Shown piece by piece: positions 48,191 through 58,930 of a stretch of DNA of 59,523 nt. The notes beneath the pieces are model-generated. The model was not told the origin of the DNA. It saw nothing but the letters and a program-made list of their open reading frames with translations, and ran no database searches. The position numbers and the translations under genes are program-made. The DNA comes from DASYTH01 sp035762905 (lineage in GTDB: Bacteria; Actinomycetota; Actinomycetes; Mycobacteriales; Pseudonocardiaceae), in contig NZ_DASUCC010000031.1 in NCBI RefSeq assembly GCF_035762905.1, forward strand, positions 1 to 59,523, read 5' to 3'. The first letter of the stretch is position 1; each line of letters starts with the position of its first letter.

Positions 48191-48964
48191 ATGACCGTAC
48201 CCGGGTTCGACACGCGTCTGGACGCGTTCCAGCAGTGGCAGGCGAGCCCGTGGGGCCGGCTGCGGTACACCCTCACCGAGGCGAACCTGTTACGCCATCT
48301 GGATTCCGCGCCGCAGCGGGTGCTCGACGTCGCCGGCGGCAACGGGCTGGACGCGGTGCGCCTTGCCGCGCGCGGACACGAGGTCACCGTGCTCGACCCG
48401 GCCGGAGCGATGCTCACCAGCGCCAAGGAGCACGCCGACGCCTGCGACGTGGCCGACCGGCTGCACGTGGTGCAGGCGGCCGCGGCGGACGCGCCGGAAC
48501 TGTTCGGCACCGACGCGTTCGATGTGGTGCTGTGCCACAACTTGTTGCAGTACGTGGAAGATCGCAAGGAAGTGCTGCGCGCGGTGCTGACCCCGCTGCG
48601 CCGCAACGGCGTGCTGTCGGTGCTCGCGCCCAACGCCGACTCCGACCCGCTGCGCATCGCGATCCGCGGCCTCGACCCGCGCCGGGCGCTGCGCGAGCTG
48701 GACTCGGAGACCTCCTACGTCGACCTGCTCGACCTGGACCTGCCGGCGTGCACGGCGGCCGAGACCATGGGCCACCTGGCCGAGCTGGGTGTGGGGCTGG
48801 TCACCCGGTACGGCGTGCGCTGCGTGTGCGACTACATCGCCGACGACGAGATCAAGGAGAACCCGCGGTTCTTCGCGGACCTGGAGCGGCTCGAGCTGGC
48901 CCTGTCCGACCGGATGCCCTACCTGCTGACCGCCCGGTTCTTCCACCTCGTCGCGCACCGCTGA
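48191..48964 (+). CDS. Class I SAM-dependent methyltransferase
   Basis: A 257-residue methyltransferase with motif I RVLDVAGGNGLDAVRLAARG, acidic VTVLDPAGAMLTSAKEHADA (motif post-I), and motif II FDVVLCHNLLQYVEDRKEVL. The arrangement resembles SmtA/CmoM-like enzymes that methylate a modified tRNA nucleoside, but small-molecule methyltransferases share it, so the substrate is open. The start ATG is at 48191, with GAAGGT immediately upstream. dtd follows 25 bp downstream on the same strand and is likely cotranscribed, which gives slight support to a tRNA-related role. Confidence 0.88.
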   Translation: MTVPGFDTRLDAFQQWQASPWGRLRYTLTEANLLRHLDSAPQRVLDVAGGNGLDAVRLAARGHEVTVLDPAGAMLTSAKEHADACDVADRLHVVQAAAADAPELFGTDAFDVVLCHNLLQYVEDRKEVLRAVLTPLRRNGVLSVLAPNADSDPLRIAIRGLDPRRALRELDSETSYVDLLDLDLPACTAAETMGHLAELGVGLVTRYGVRCVCDYIADDEIKENPRFFADLERLELALSDRMPYLLTARFFHLVAHR

Positions 48965-48989
48965 GGCGCCCTGCGGCAGCATGACCGCC

Positions 48990-49415
48990 GTGCGAGCGGT
49001 GGTGGCCCGGGTGTCCGAGGCGAGCGTGACGGTCGACGGCGAGGTCGTCGGGGCGATCGACGAGCCGGGTCTGCTGGTGCTGCTCGGGGTGGGCGGCGCG
49101 GACGACGCGGCGGCGGCCGGGCGGATGGCGCGCAAGTTGCACGAGCTGCGGATCCTGCGCGACGAGGAATCCTGCGCCACAACGGGTGCGCCGCTACTGG
49201 TGGTGAGCCAGTTCACACTCTACGGAGACACGCGCAAGGGCCGGCGCCCGTCCTGGACCGCGGCCGCCCGGCCGGAGCTGGCCGAGCCGCTGCTGGCCGA
49301 GTTGATCACCGCGCTGCGCTCGTTCGGCGCGCGGGTGGAGACCGGGCGGTTCGGCGCGATGATGGCCGTGCACAGCGTCAACGACGGTCCGTTCACGGTG
49401 CTTGTCGAGGTGTGA
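48990..49415 (+). CDS. dtd: D-aminoacyl-tRNA deacylase
   Basis: A 141-residue homodimeric enzyme that removes D-amino acids (and glycine mischarged on tRNA-Ala) from tRNA. The active-site motifs are VVSQFTLYGDTRKGRRPSW and the Gly-cisPro motif HSVNDGPFTVLVEV. Both are intact, and length is standard. I choose the GTG at 48990 because it gives MRAVVARVSEASVTV, the canonical start at the first strand; an in-frame ATG three codons upstream (48981) is the alternative. It follows a methyltransferase gene closely and precedes the sigB promoter region. Confidence 0.95.
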   Translation: MRAVVARVSEASVTVDGEVVGAIDEPGLLVLLGVGGADDAAAAGRMARKLHELRILRDEESCATTGAPLLVVSQFTLYGDTRKGRRPSWTAAARPELAEPLLAELITALRSFGARVETGRFGAMMAVHSVNDGPFTVLVEV

Positions 49416-49520
49416 TCGGCGGCGGCCACACCGTCGGGGTTGGACGCCCGGTTCTCAGGAAAACCTCAGGTAAACCGAGCAACCGGCACCTGGAATGTGA
49501 CGTCATCCGGAGTGCGGTTC

Positions 49521-49547
49521 GGGAACGAATCAGGCCCCGTACACGTT
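49521..49547 (+). promoter_or_regulatory. ECF-sigma-type promoter motif upstream of sigB
   Basis: GGGAAC (49521-49526), 17 nt, then CGTT (49544-49547): the classic ECF sigma promoter (GGAAC-N17-18-CGTT). The expected transcription start gives a leader of about 50 nt before the ATG at 49604. In mycobacteria sigB is transcribed by SigE and SigH from such a promoter, so stress induction is likely here. The rest of the 49416-49603 gap shows no gene. Confidence 0.7.
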
Positions 49548-49603
49548 CTGGAAGATGTGCGCCGCAAGACGCGCACCAGCCCGCTTCACAAGGGGGAGGG
49601 GAT

Positions 49604-50575
<972 letters not shown>

Positions 50576-50635
50576 TCAGCGAATCAAAGCAACCTTTCGC
50601 TCCGTCACCGCGTCTTTACGGTGCAGGCATTGACA

Positions 50636-50651
50636 TGTGACCGATGTCACG
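50636..50651. promoter_or_regulatory. CRP/GlxR-like site upstream of fumarase
   Basis: TGTGA-N6-TCACG matches the cAMP-receptor consensus TGTGA-N6-TCACA at nine of ten positions, about 120 bp upstream of the fumarase start. CRP-type regulators control TCA-cycle and respiration genes in actinobacteria. The remaining 50576-50771 sequence has a small GGCCG/CGGCC hairpin near 50731 and no gene. Confidence 0.5.
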
Positions 50652-50758
50652 GCAGCGTCAACGCCACCTGGACCACGCGACGCGGGCGACGAACCGTGCT
50701 CGCACCCCACGGGAGGTCGGGACGGCCGGGGGCCGTCTCGGCCTCTCGGCCTTTTCTG

Positions 50759-50764
50759 TAGCGT
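50759..50764 (+). promoter_or_regulatory. Putative -10 box for leaderless fumarase
   Basis: TAGCGT ends 7 nt before the GTG at 50772, and no ribosome binding site precedes that codon. Confidence 0.4.
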
Positions 50765-50771
50765 CCATCGG

Positions 50772-52424
<1,653 letters not shown>

Positions 52425-52434
52425 GCGGGGACGG

Positions 52435-52968
52435 TCAGTAGGTCTCCTGCTCGGTGACGATCACCTTGCGGTTGCCGAGGGGAGCCTTGAGCTGGACGGT
52501 GACCGGGACCGGGGTGAGGACCTGGGTGCAGGCCTGGTCGACCGGGCCGCCCTGGGGTGCCGGCATCGGGACCAGCACGATCCGGACCACCTCGGCGGAC
52601 TCCTCGGTGATCTTGCCCGTCACGCGCGAGCACGAGTCCCTCGCCATCCCCCAGACCGTGACCGAGTTGCCGTCCGGCGCGACCACGACCTCCTTCTTGT
52701 CGTAGTACGGCGGCAGGCCGCCGAGGTCCGCCTGGTTCTCGGGCAGCACGACCCCTCCTTCCGGTGGTGGAGCCGGCTTGCCCGGCTCCGGCACGGGCAG
52801 GTCGCTGGGCTGGCCGGGTGGCAGACCCGACGGGAGTTGGGAGGCCGACGCCGACTCCGACGATGACCCGGGCTGGCCGGCCGAGGCCCCCGACTCCTGG
52901 TCGGAACCGCAGCCGGCGACCATCAGCAGCAGGGTGGCCGCTCCGACGATGACGCGCATTGCCCTCAT
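52435..52968 (-). CDS. Hypothetical secreted lipoprotein
   Basis: A 177-residue lipoprotein that I cannot assign. The signal MRAMRVIVGAATLLLMVAGC ends in the lipobox MVAGC, so Cys20 should be lipidated. A 55-residue Ser/Gly/Pro-rich linker follows (GQPGSSSESASASQLPSGLP), then a small folded domain with VVVAPDGNSVTVWGMARDSC and VTVQLKAPLGNRKVIVTEQ. Two cysteines (RDSCSRV and DQACTQV) could form a disulfide outside the membrane. The ATG at 52966-52968 follows AGGAAAC. It converges on fumarase (10 bp between stops) and is divergent from the YciI gene across 52 bp. Confidence 0.85.
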   Translation of the reverse strand: MRAMRVIVGAATLLLMVAGCGSDQESGASAGQPGSSSESASASQLPSGLPPGQPSDLPVPEPGKPAPPPEGGVVLPENQADLGGLPPYYDKKEVVVAPDGNSVTVWGMARDSCSRVTGKITEESAEVVRIVLVPMPAPQGGPVDQACTQVLTPVPVTVQLKAPLGNRKVIVTEQETY

Positions 52969-53008
52969 GTTTCCTGGACGGTACTCGCTCGGTCACCGGT
53001 TGCACGCC

Positions 53009-53014
53009 TAGAGT
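53009..53014 (+). promoter_or_regulatory. Putative -10 box for leaderless YciI gene
   Basis: TAGAGT ends 6 nt before the ATG at 53021, with no Shine-Dalgarno sequence between them. Confidence 0.45.
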
Positions 53015-53020
53015 TGATCT

Positions 53021-53281
53021 ATGTATGTGGTGGAGCTGGCATTCGATGGCAACCCGGCCCGGCTGCAGGCCCGGCCGGCGCACCGCGAGGTGCTCAAGGA
53101 GCTGCGGGAACGCGGCGTGGTGGTGATGGCCGGACCGTGGGCCGACGACTCCGGGGCGCTGCTGATCGTGGACATCGACAGCGCCGAGGAACTGGAGCGG
53201 CTGCTGGACGACGACCCGTACTACCGGGCGCCGGGGGTGACGATCACCAGCAAGCGGCAGTGGGCGCCGGTCATTCGGTGA
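53021..53281 (+). CDS. YciI-family protein
   Basis: An 86-residue ferredoxin-like alpha/beta protein of the YciI family. The conserved His (RPAHREVLKELRERG) and Asp (VDIDSAEELERLLDDDPYYR) form the presumed active-site dyad. The family includes dehydrochlorinase- and muconolactone-isomerase-like members, but most have no known role. The ATG at 53021 looks leaderless, with TAGAGT just upstream. Its last 11 bp overlap the convergent histidine kinase gene. It has no signal or membrane segment. Confidence 0.9.
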   Translation: MYVVELAFDGNPARLQARPAHREVLKELRERGVVVMAGPWADDSGALLIVDIDSAEELERLLDDDPYYRAPGVTITSKRQWAPVIR

Positions 53282-54728
53282 GCGGCAGCAGGACCCGGAA
53301 CGTGCTGCCGACGCCGGGCCGGCTGTGCAGGTCGATGCGGCCGCCGTGCGCCGCGACGATGGCCGCGGTGATGGCCAGGCCGAGGCCGGTGCCGCCGCTG
53401 CGGCGCGAGCGGGCCGCGTCCACCCGGTAGAACCGGTCGAACACCAGCGGCGCCGCCTCGGCCGGGATGCCCTCACCGCGGTCGCGCACTTCCAGCACCG
53501 CCGCCTCGACCGGGCCGTCGCGCAGCGCGCCGGCCGAGGCCACGGGCCGCCCCGCGGCGCCGCGCCCGGCCGAAACGGTCACCGTGACCGGGGTGCCGGG
53601 CGGCGTGTGGGTCACCGCGTTGGTCACCAGGTTCATGGTCACCTGGCGCAGCCGGTGCTCGTCGCCGGTCACCCGCACCGGGCCGTCCGGGGTCTCCAGC
53701 CGCACCGGCCGGTCCGGGTCCCGGGCGCTGACGTCGTGCACGGCGTCGGCGGCCAGCACCACCAGATCCACCTCCTCGGCCTCGAGCGCGCGTTGCTCGT
53801 CCAGCCGAGCCAGCAGCAGCAGGTCGTCGACCAGCCGGCCCATCCGGACCGCCTCCTCCTCGATCCGGCCCATCAGTCTGTCCACATCGGACTCCGCGGT
53901 GGCGCCGCCGCGCCGGTACAGCTCGGCGAACCCGCGGATCGACGTGAGCGGGGTGCGCAGCTCGTGCGAGGCGTCCGCGACGAACCGGCGCATCCGCGCC
54001 TCGGAGCGCTCGCGCTGGCGCACCGCCATGCTCAGCCGCCCGATCATCGTGTTCAGCGCCCGGCCAAGCCGGCCGGTCTCGGTGCGCGCGTCGGTCTCCG
54101 GCACCCGCTGATCGAGATCGCCGCCGGCGATCGCCGCCGCGGTCTGCTCCATCCTGGTCAACGGCCGCAACCCCAGGCGCACCACCGAGAACCCGACCGA
54201 ACCGAGCATGACCAGCAGCAGCGACCCAGCCACCACCTCGATCACGACCAGCTGCCGGGTGGTCGACTCGACGGTCGCCAGCGACATGGCCACCGCGGTG
54301 AACCCGTCCCCGTCCGGCACCACCCGCACCCGCCAGGACGGCCCGCCGGCCCGGTCGGCGACGGTGACCGGCTGGCGGCTCCTGGCCTGCGCCGAGGCCT
54401 GGTCGATGGCGGGCAGCCGCGGCCCGCCGGACTCGCCGGCATCCTGCCCGAACATGTCGACCGGCTGGCCGGCTCCGGTGTACACGGCGATCCGGTAGTC
54501 GGTCGGCAGGCTCACCCGGCCCGGTCCCGGCGGCGGCTGCGCCCGGCGCGCCATCCCCGGCCGGGTGGACAGCTCGCCGAGTTGCTGGTCCACCCGGTCC
54601 AGCTGGGACTTGCGGATCAGCAGCACGCTGGCCACCCCGAACCCGCCGAGCGCGACCGTGGCGAGCACCAGCAGCGCGGCCACCAGCCGGGCCCGCAGCG
54701 TCCACCTGCGCCCCTCAGGAGTCGTCAC
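53271..54728 (-). CDS. Sensor histidine kinase (TrcS/PrrB-like)
   Basis: A 485-residue membrane sensor kinase. TM1 (LRARLVAALLVLATVALGGF, near residue 20) and TM2 (VVIEVVAGSLLLVMLGSVGF, near residue 170) flank an extracytoplasmic domain of about 120 residues. A HAMP domain follows (LRPLTRMEQTAAAIAGGDLD), then the H-box RMRRFVADASHELRTPLTSI, N-box MNLVTNAVTHTPPG, and G-box RRSGGTGLGLAITAAIVAAH. The GTG start at 54728 overlaps the response regulator gene by 14 bp. The larger sensor domain than that of the 13.2-kb kinase suggests a different, exported or wall-related signal. Confidence 0.94.
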   Translation of the reverse strand: MTTPEGRRWTLRARLVAALLVLATVALGGFGVASVLLIRKSQLDRVDQQLGELSTRPGMARRAQPPPGPGRVSLPTDYRIAVYTGAGQPVDMFGQDAGESGGPRLPAIDQASAQARSRQPVTVADRAGGPSWRVRVVPDGDGFTAVAMSLATVESTTRQLVVIEVVAGSLLLVMLGSVGFSVVRLGLRPLTRMEQTAAAIAGGDLDQRVPETDARTETGRLGRALNTMIGRLSMAVRQRERSEARMRRFVADASHELRTPLTSIRGFAELYRRGGATAESDVDRLMGRIEEEAVRMGRLVDDLLLLARLDEQRALEAEEVDLVVLAADAVHDVSARDPDRPVRLETPDGPVRVTGDEHRLRQVTMNLVTNAVTHTPPGTPVTVTVSAGRGAAGRPVASAGALRDGPVEAAVLEVRDRGEGIPAEAAPLVFDRFYRVDAARSRRSGGTGLGLAITAAIVAAHGGRIDLHSRPGVGSTFRVLLPLTE

Positions 54729-55431
54729 GGGGCAACCGGAGCGAGTAGCCGACGCCGCGCACGGTCTGGATCAGCGGCGGTCCCACCGTGTCGATCTTGC
54801 GGCGCAGATAGCTGATGTAGGACTCCACGATCCGGCCGTCGCCGCTGAAGTCGTAGTGCCACACCCGGTCCAGGATCTGCGCCTTGCTGACCACCTTCTC
54901 CGCGTTGACCATCAGGTAGCGCAGCAGGTTGAACTCGGTGGGCGACAGGGTGACCAGCCGGCCGGCCCGGGACACCTGGTGGGCGTCCTCGTCCAGCTCC
55001 AGGTCGGCGTAGCCGAGCACCCCGGGCGCCGGCGCCGCCGCCGGGCGACCGTCCTGGGTGCGCCGCAGGATCGCCCGCAGCCGCAGCACCAGCTCCTCGA
55101 GGCTGAACGGCTTGGTCACGTAGTCGTCGCCGCCCGCGGTGAGCCCGGCGATCCGGTCGGCCAGCGCGTCCCGGGCGGTGAGGAACAGCACCGGCAGGCG
55201 CTCGTGCACGCCGCGCAGCATCCGGGCGACCTCGAAGCCGTCGAAGTCGGGCAGCATCACATCCAGCACCACGATGTCCGGCCGGTGCTCACGCGCCGCC
55301 GCCACCGCGGCGGCCCCGCTGTCCGCCGAGACGACGCCGAACCCGCTCAGCCGCAGGGCCGCGGAGAGCAGCTCCAGGATGTTGGGCTCGTCGTCGACCA
55401 CCAGGACCAGGGCCCGGTCCACCGTGTCCAC
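54715..55431 (-). CDS. OmpR-family response regulator (TrcR/PrrA-like)
   Basis: A 238-residue regulator: receiver domain with ALVLVVDDEPNILELLSAAL, phospho-acceptor Asp in IVVLDVMLPDFDGFEV and switch Lys in DDYVTKPFSL; then a winged helix with LVTLSPTEFNLLRYLMVNAE, then GRIVESYISYLRRKIDTVGP and RGVGYSLRLP. The start is a GTG at 55429-55431. It is cotranscribed with the kinase gene downstream. The SGNH hydrolase gene ends 52 bp upstream on the same strand, so readthrough from the acuC/acetyltransferase/hydrolase run is possible. Confidence 0.94.
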   Translation of the reverse strand: MDTVDRALVLVVDDEPNILELLSAALRLSGFGVVSADSGAAAVAAAREHRPDIVVLDVMLPDFDGFEVARMLRGVHERLPVLFLTARDALADRIAGLTAGGDDYVTKPFSLEELVLRLRAILRRTQDGRPAAAPAPGVLGYADLELDEDAHQVSRAGRLVTLSPTEFNLLRYLMVNAEKVVSKAQILDRVWHYDFSGDGRIVESYISYLRRKIDTVGPPLIQTVRGVGYSLRLPRDDS

Positions 55432-55483
55432 AGTGGCCAGGATGACCCGGCAAACTGTGAGTTGCCTGGGAGGAACCTGGGAG

Positions 55484-56266
55484 CTAGCCCTGGGTCGCGC
55501 CGAGCAACTGGTAGACCGGGAACTTGGCGGTCAGCAGCCGGTCCTCCGGCCGGTCCCGCAGCCGCCGCCACAGCCACGGCCCGGCCGAGCGGACGAACCA
55601 GCGCAGCTGCTCGCGCAGCCGGTCCTCGGTGGCCACGTCGATCACCGGACGGGCCACCACCACGCCGGAGCGCTCCCCGGTGAGCAGCTCGAGGAACTCG
55701 TCGGCGACCAGCTGGTGGCCGTACGGGCCCGGGTGCAGCCGGTCGTCGCTCCAGCCGGCGATGTCGCGCACCGCCCGGTCGGCGAGGTCGGCGCACACCG
55801 CGCCGTACCGCTGGGCCGCGCCGCGGACGTGGTCGTTGAACCGGCCCAGCCGGTCGGCGAACCGCCGGCGCAGCACGGCCGGCAGCGGCACCACCGAACC
55901 CGGGTTGGGCAGGGTGGCGGTGAGCACCACGGCTCCGGACCCGGCGACCCGGACCAGCAGGTGGTCGAACTGCGCGCACACCCGGGGCAGGTTGACCGCC
56001 GGGCGGATCAGGTCGTTCATTCCGACGATCACGCTGACCAGGTCCGGCGCAAGGGCCAGCGCCGGGCCCAGCTGGTCGGCCAGCACGTCGGCGGTCAGCC
56101 GGCCGCGCACGGCCAGGTTGGCGTAGCGCAGCGTGCCCTGCCGGCGGGCGATCTCCTCGGCGAACCGGTCGGCCCAGCCGCGCGGCGCGCCGGTGGCGTC
56201 GAAGTCACCGATGCCCTCGGTGAGGCTGTCCCCCAGCGCGACGAACTGTGTCCACCTGCCGTTCAC
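55484..56266 (-). CDS. SGNH/GDSL-family hydrolase
   Basis: A 260-residue esterase-like hydrolase. Block I is FVALGDSLTEGIGD with nucleophile Ser, block II has Gly in NLAVRGRLTADVLADQ, block III is SVIVGMNDLIRP (Asn), and block V is DDRLHPGPYGHQL with the catalytic Asp and His. There is no signal peptide, so it should be cytoplasmic. A C-terminal 60-residue helical tail (LREQLRWFVRSAGPWLWRRL) is amphipathic and might touch membrane. The GTG at 56264-56266 looks leaderless. It lies 21 bp downstream of the acetyltransferase gene, so it may also be cotranscribed with it. The substrate is unknown. Confidence 0.9.
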   Translation of the reverse strand: MNGRWTQFVALGDSLTEGIGDFDATGAPRGWADRFAEEIARRQGTLRYANLAVRGRLTADVLADQLGPALALAPDLVSVIVGMNDLIRPAVNLPRVCAQFDHLLVRVAGSGAVVLTATLPNPGSVVPLPAVLRRRFADRLGRFNDHVRGAAQRYGAVCADLADRAVRDIAGWSDDRLHPGPYGHQLVADEFLELLTGERSGVVVARPVIDVATEDRLREQLRWFVRSAGPWLWRRLRDRPEDRLLTAKFPVYQLLGATQG

Positions 56267-56273
56267 CTACGCC

Positions 56274-56279
56274 ACGGTA
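56274..56279 (-). promoter_or_regulatory. Putative -10 box for leaderless SGNH hydrolase
   Basis: On the minus strand TACCGT ends 7 nt before the GTG at 56266. It lies in the 21-bp gap after the acetyltransferase stop and suggests an internal promoter. Confidence 0.4.
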
Positions 56280-56287
56280 CTTGCCGA

Positions 56288-58930
56288 TCAGGTTTGCCCC
56301 GGCAGGGTGCGCAGCCGGCGCGGGCCGGTGTCCCCGCGGGACGGCGGGCCGACCGTGATCCGCGCGCCGGTGACGAACGCCCCCTGCGCCGAGACGAGGA
56401 TCGGCTCGAGGGACAGCCACCGCACCTGCGGCAGGTCCTCGGCGATGGCGTTCACCCGGTACACCAGGTCGGTCAGCGCGGCCAGGTCGGCCGGCTCGGC
56501 GCCGGCGTAGCCGGTGAGCAGCGGGGCCGCCTTCGGTGCCAGGAGCAGCGCGGCGGCGTCCGCGTCGGTGACCGGGACCGCCCGGTAGGCCCGGTCGCCG
56601 AGCAGGTCGCTGAGCACGCCGGACAGTCCGAACGAGACCAGGGTGCCGAACGACGGGTCGTCCTGCAGGCCGATGCCACAGGCGATCCCCTTGGGCGCCA
56701 TGCGTTGCACGTACACCTCGGCCGTGCCGGACAGCTCGGCCAGGTCGGTGTACGCGGCCCGGACCGCGTCCGCGGTGGCCACGTCCAGCCGCACCCCGGC
56801 CAGGTCGGTGCGGCGCCAGAACCGCTCCCCGGTCGCCTTCACGGCCACCGGAAGGCCCAGCCGCTCGGCCGCGGCCACCGCGTCCTCGGCGCCGGCCACC
56901 CGGCGGTACGGCACGATCGTGATGCCGTAACAGGCGAGCAGCCGGCGCACCGTCTCGTCGTCCAGCTCGGCCGGCCGGTCGCCGACCGGCTCGAGCAGCG
57001 TCGCCGCCGTCTTCGGGTCGACGCCGGCCGGGCGGACCGGGCTGCCCTGCGGGGCCGCGCGCCACAGGGCGTACCGGGTGACCTGGCCAAGCGCCAGCGC
57101 CGCGCGCTCCGGGCTGGGATACGACGGGATCCCCAGGTTCTCCGGAATCCCTTCCACGGCAAGAAAAGTGGAGGCGATCGGCTTGTGCCGGCTCTCCTCG
57201 AGCCCGGCCACCGCGGCGCGTACCGCGTCGGCGTATGCGGTGCCCGGCACGGCCAGCGGCGGCACGAACACCACGATCAGCGCGTCCACATCGGTGCGGC
57301 GTAACGACTCCGCGACGGCGGCGGCGAACGTCGCCGGGCCGGCGGCGGCCCCGACGTCCACCGGATCGCCGGCCAGTTCGAGGCCGTAGCCCAGTGCGGC
57401 GTCCGCCACCAGCAACCCGATCGCCGAGGAGTTGCCGACCACCGCGATCCGCCGCCCGCGCGGCAGCGGCTGGTGGGTGAGCAGCAGCGCCACGTCGAAC
57501 AGTTGGGCCAGGGTCTCCACCCGGATCAGGCCGGTCTGCTCGAACAGCGCCTGCACGCCGACCTCGTCCACCGGCACCGAGGTGGCGGCCAGCGCCGGCA
57601 CCACCGCGTTGCGCCCGGACTTCACCGCCACGATCGGCTTGACCCGGGCCAGCCTCCGGACCAGCCGGGCGAACTTGCGCGGGTTGCCGAAGCTCTCCAG
57701 GTACAGCAGCACCACGTCGGTGTCCGGGTCGGTCTCCCAGTACTGCAACAGGTCGTTGCCGGACACGTCGGCCCGGTTGCCGGCCGAGACGAACGTGGAC
57801 AGGCCCAGACCACGGTCCTCGGCGTCGGCCAGGATGGCCGTGCCGAGCGCCCCGGACTGGCAGAAGAACCCGGCCCGGCCGCGGCGCGGCAGCCGTGGTG
57901 CCAGCGTCGCGTTCAACCGCACCGCGGGATGCGTGTTCAGCACGCCGAGCGCGTTCGGCCCGACCACCCGCATGCCGTGCGCCCGGGCCGCGCCGACCAG
58001 CGCCCGCTCGGCGTCCAGACCCTGCCCGCCGGTCTCGCCGAACCCGGCCGAGACCACCACAAGCGCCCGCACCCCCTTGGCCAGGCAGGCGTCCAGCACC
58101 TCCTCCACGCTGCCGGCCGGCACCGCGACCACGGCCAGGTCCACCGGGTCGGGGATGTCCAGCACGGTCGGATAGGCGCGCACGCCGCGCACCGAGCCGC
58201 GCTCGGCGTTGACCGGGAACACCGGCCCGGCGAAGTTCGCCGCCAGCAGGTGCTCGAGCACCGCATAACCGATCTTGGTCGGATCCGCCGACGCGCCGAT
58301 CACCGCCACCGAGCGCGGATGCAGCAGGTTGTGCACGCTGCGCGCCTCCGCGGACTGCTCCCGCGACCGGGCCACCACCACCGACTCCTCGGTCGCCTCG
58401 ATGGCGAACTCGAGGTGCACCACGCCCTCCTCCAGCCCGCTGCGCACCTGGTAGCCGGCATCCCGGAAGACGTGGATCATGCCGCCGTTCTCGGCGAGCA
58501 CGTCGGCGACGAACCGGCCGATCCCGCGCTCCCGGGCCGCGGCCGCCAGGTGCTCGAGCAGGATCGAGCCCAGGCCGCGCTTCTGGTGTTCGTCCTGGAC
58601 GGTGAACGCCACCTCGGCCGAGCCGGTCTCGCCGATCCGCTCGTACCGGCCGACCGCCACGATGTCGTGGCCCAGCAACGCGATCAGCGCCACCCGGCCG
58701 TGGTGGTCCACGGTGGTGAACCGCTCCAGGTCGCGCTGCGGGATCCGCGGGTACGGCCCGAAGTAGCGCAGGTACCTGGTCCGGTCGGAGAGCCGGGCGT
58801 GGAAGGCCACCAGCGCGTCCGCGTCGCTGGGCACGATCGGTCGCAAGTGGACGGTGCCGCCGTCGCTCAACACGACGTCGGCCTCCCAGCCCTTCGGGTA
58901 GTCGTACGGGTCGCTAGTCCCTCGGGTCAT
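56288..58930 (-). CDS. GNAT/acyl-CoA-synthetase-like protein acetyltransferase (Pat-type)
   Basis: An 880-residue fusion. Residues 1-185 are a GNAT domain (VHLRPIVPSDADALVAFHAR, then the acetyl-CoA loop EHQKRGLGSILLEHLAAAAR). Residues 195 to about 650 resemble the CoA-binding and ligase domains of NDP-forming acyl-CoA synthetases (LHPRSVAVIGASADPTKIGY, then RAGFFCQSGALGTAIL). Residues 660-880 are an ATP-grasp domain (LGLPVAVKATGERFWRRTDL). The conserved Ser-His-Thr-Gly that holds the phosphorylated catalytic His appears as Thr-Ser-Val-Pro near residues 450-453, after KSGRNAVVP, so ligase activity is probably lost, as in known Pat lysine acetyltransferases. The ATG at 58928-58930 overlaps the acuC end by 17 bp. 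It probably acetylates and inactivates acetyl-CoA synthetase and similar enzymes. Confidence 0.9.
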   Translation of the reverse strand: MTRGTSDPYDYPKGWEADVVLSDGGTVHLRPIVPSDADALVAFHARLSDRTRYLRYFGPYPRIPQRDLERFTTVDHHGRVALIALLGHDIVAVGRYERIGETGSAEVAFTVQDEHQKRGLGSILLEHLAAAARERGIGRFVADVLAENGGMIHVFRDAGYQVRSGLEEGVVHLEFAIEATEESVVVARSREQSAEARSVHNLLHPRSVAVIGASADPTKIGYAVLEHLLAANFAGPVFPVNAERGSVRGVRAYPTVLDIPDPVDLAVVAVPAGSVEEVLDACLAKGVRALVVVSAGFGETGGQGLDAERALVGAARAHGMRVVGPNALGVLNTHPAVRLNATLAPRLPRRGRAGFFCQSGALGTAILADAEDRGLGLSTFVSAGNRADVSGNDLLQYWETDPDTDVVLLYLESFGNPRKFARLVRRLARVKPIVAVKSGRNAVVPALAATSVPVDEVGVQALFEQTGLIRVETLAQLFDVALLLTHQPLPRGRRIAVVGNSSAIGLLVADAALGYGLELAGDPVDVGAAAGPATFAAAVAESLRRTDVDALIVVFVPPLAVPGTAYADAVRAAVAGLEESRHKPIASTFLAVEGIPENLGIPSYPSPERAALALGQVTRYALWRAAPQGSPVRPAGVDPKTAATLLEPVGDRPAELDDETVRRLLACYGITIVPYRRVAGAEDAVAAAERLGLPVAVKATGERFWRRTDLAGVRLDVATADAVRAAYTDLAELSGTAEVYVQRMAPKGIACGIGLQDDPSFGTLVSFGLSGVLSDLLGDRAYRAVPVTDADAAALLLAPKAAPLLTGYAGAEPADLAALTDLVYRVNAIAEDLPQVRWLSLEPILVSAQGAFVTGARITVGPPSRGDTGPRRLRTLPGQT

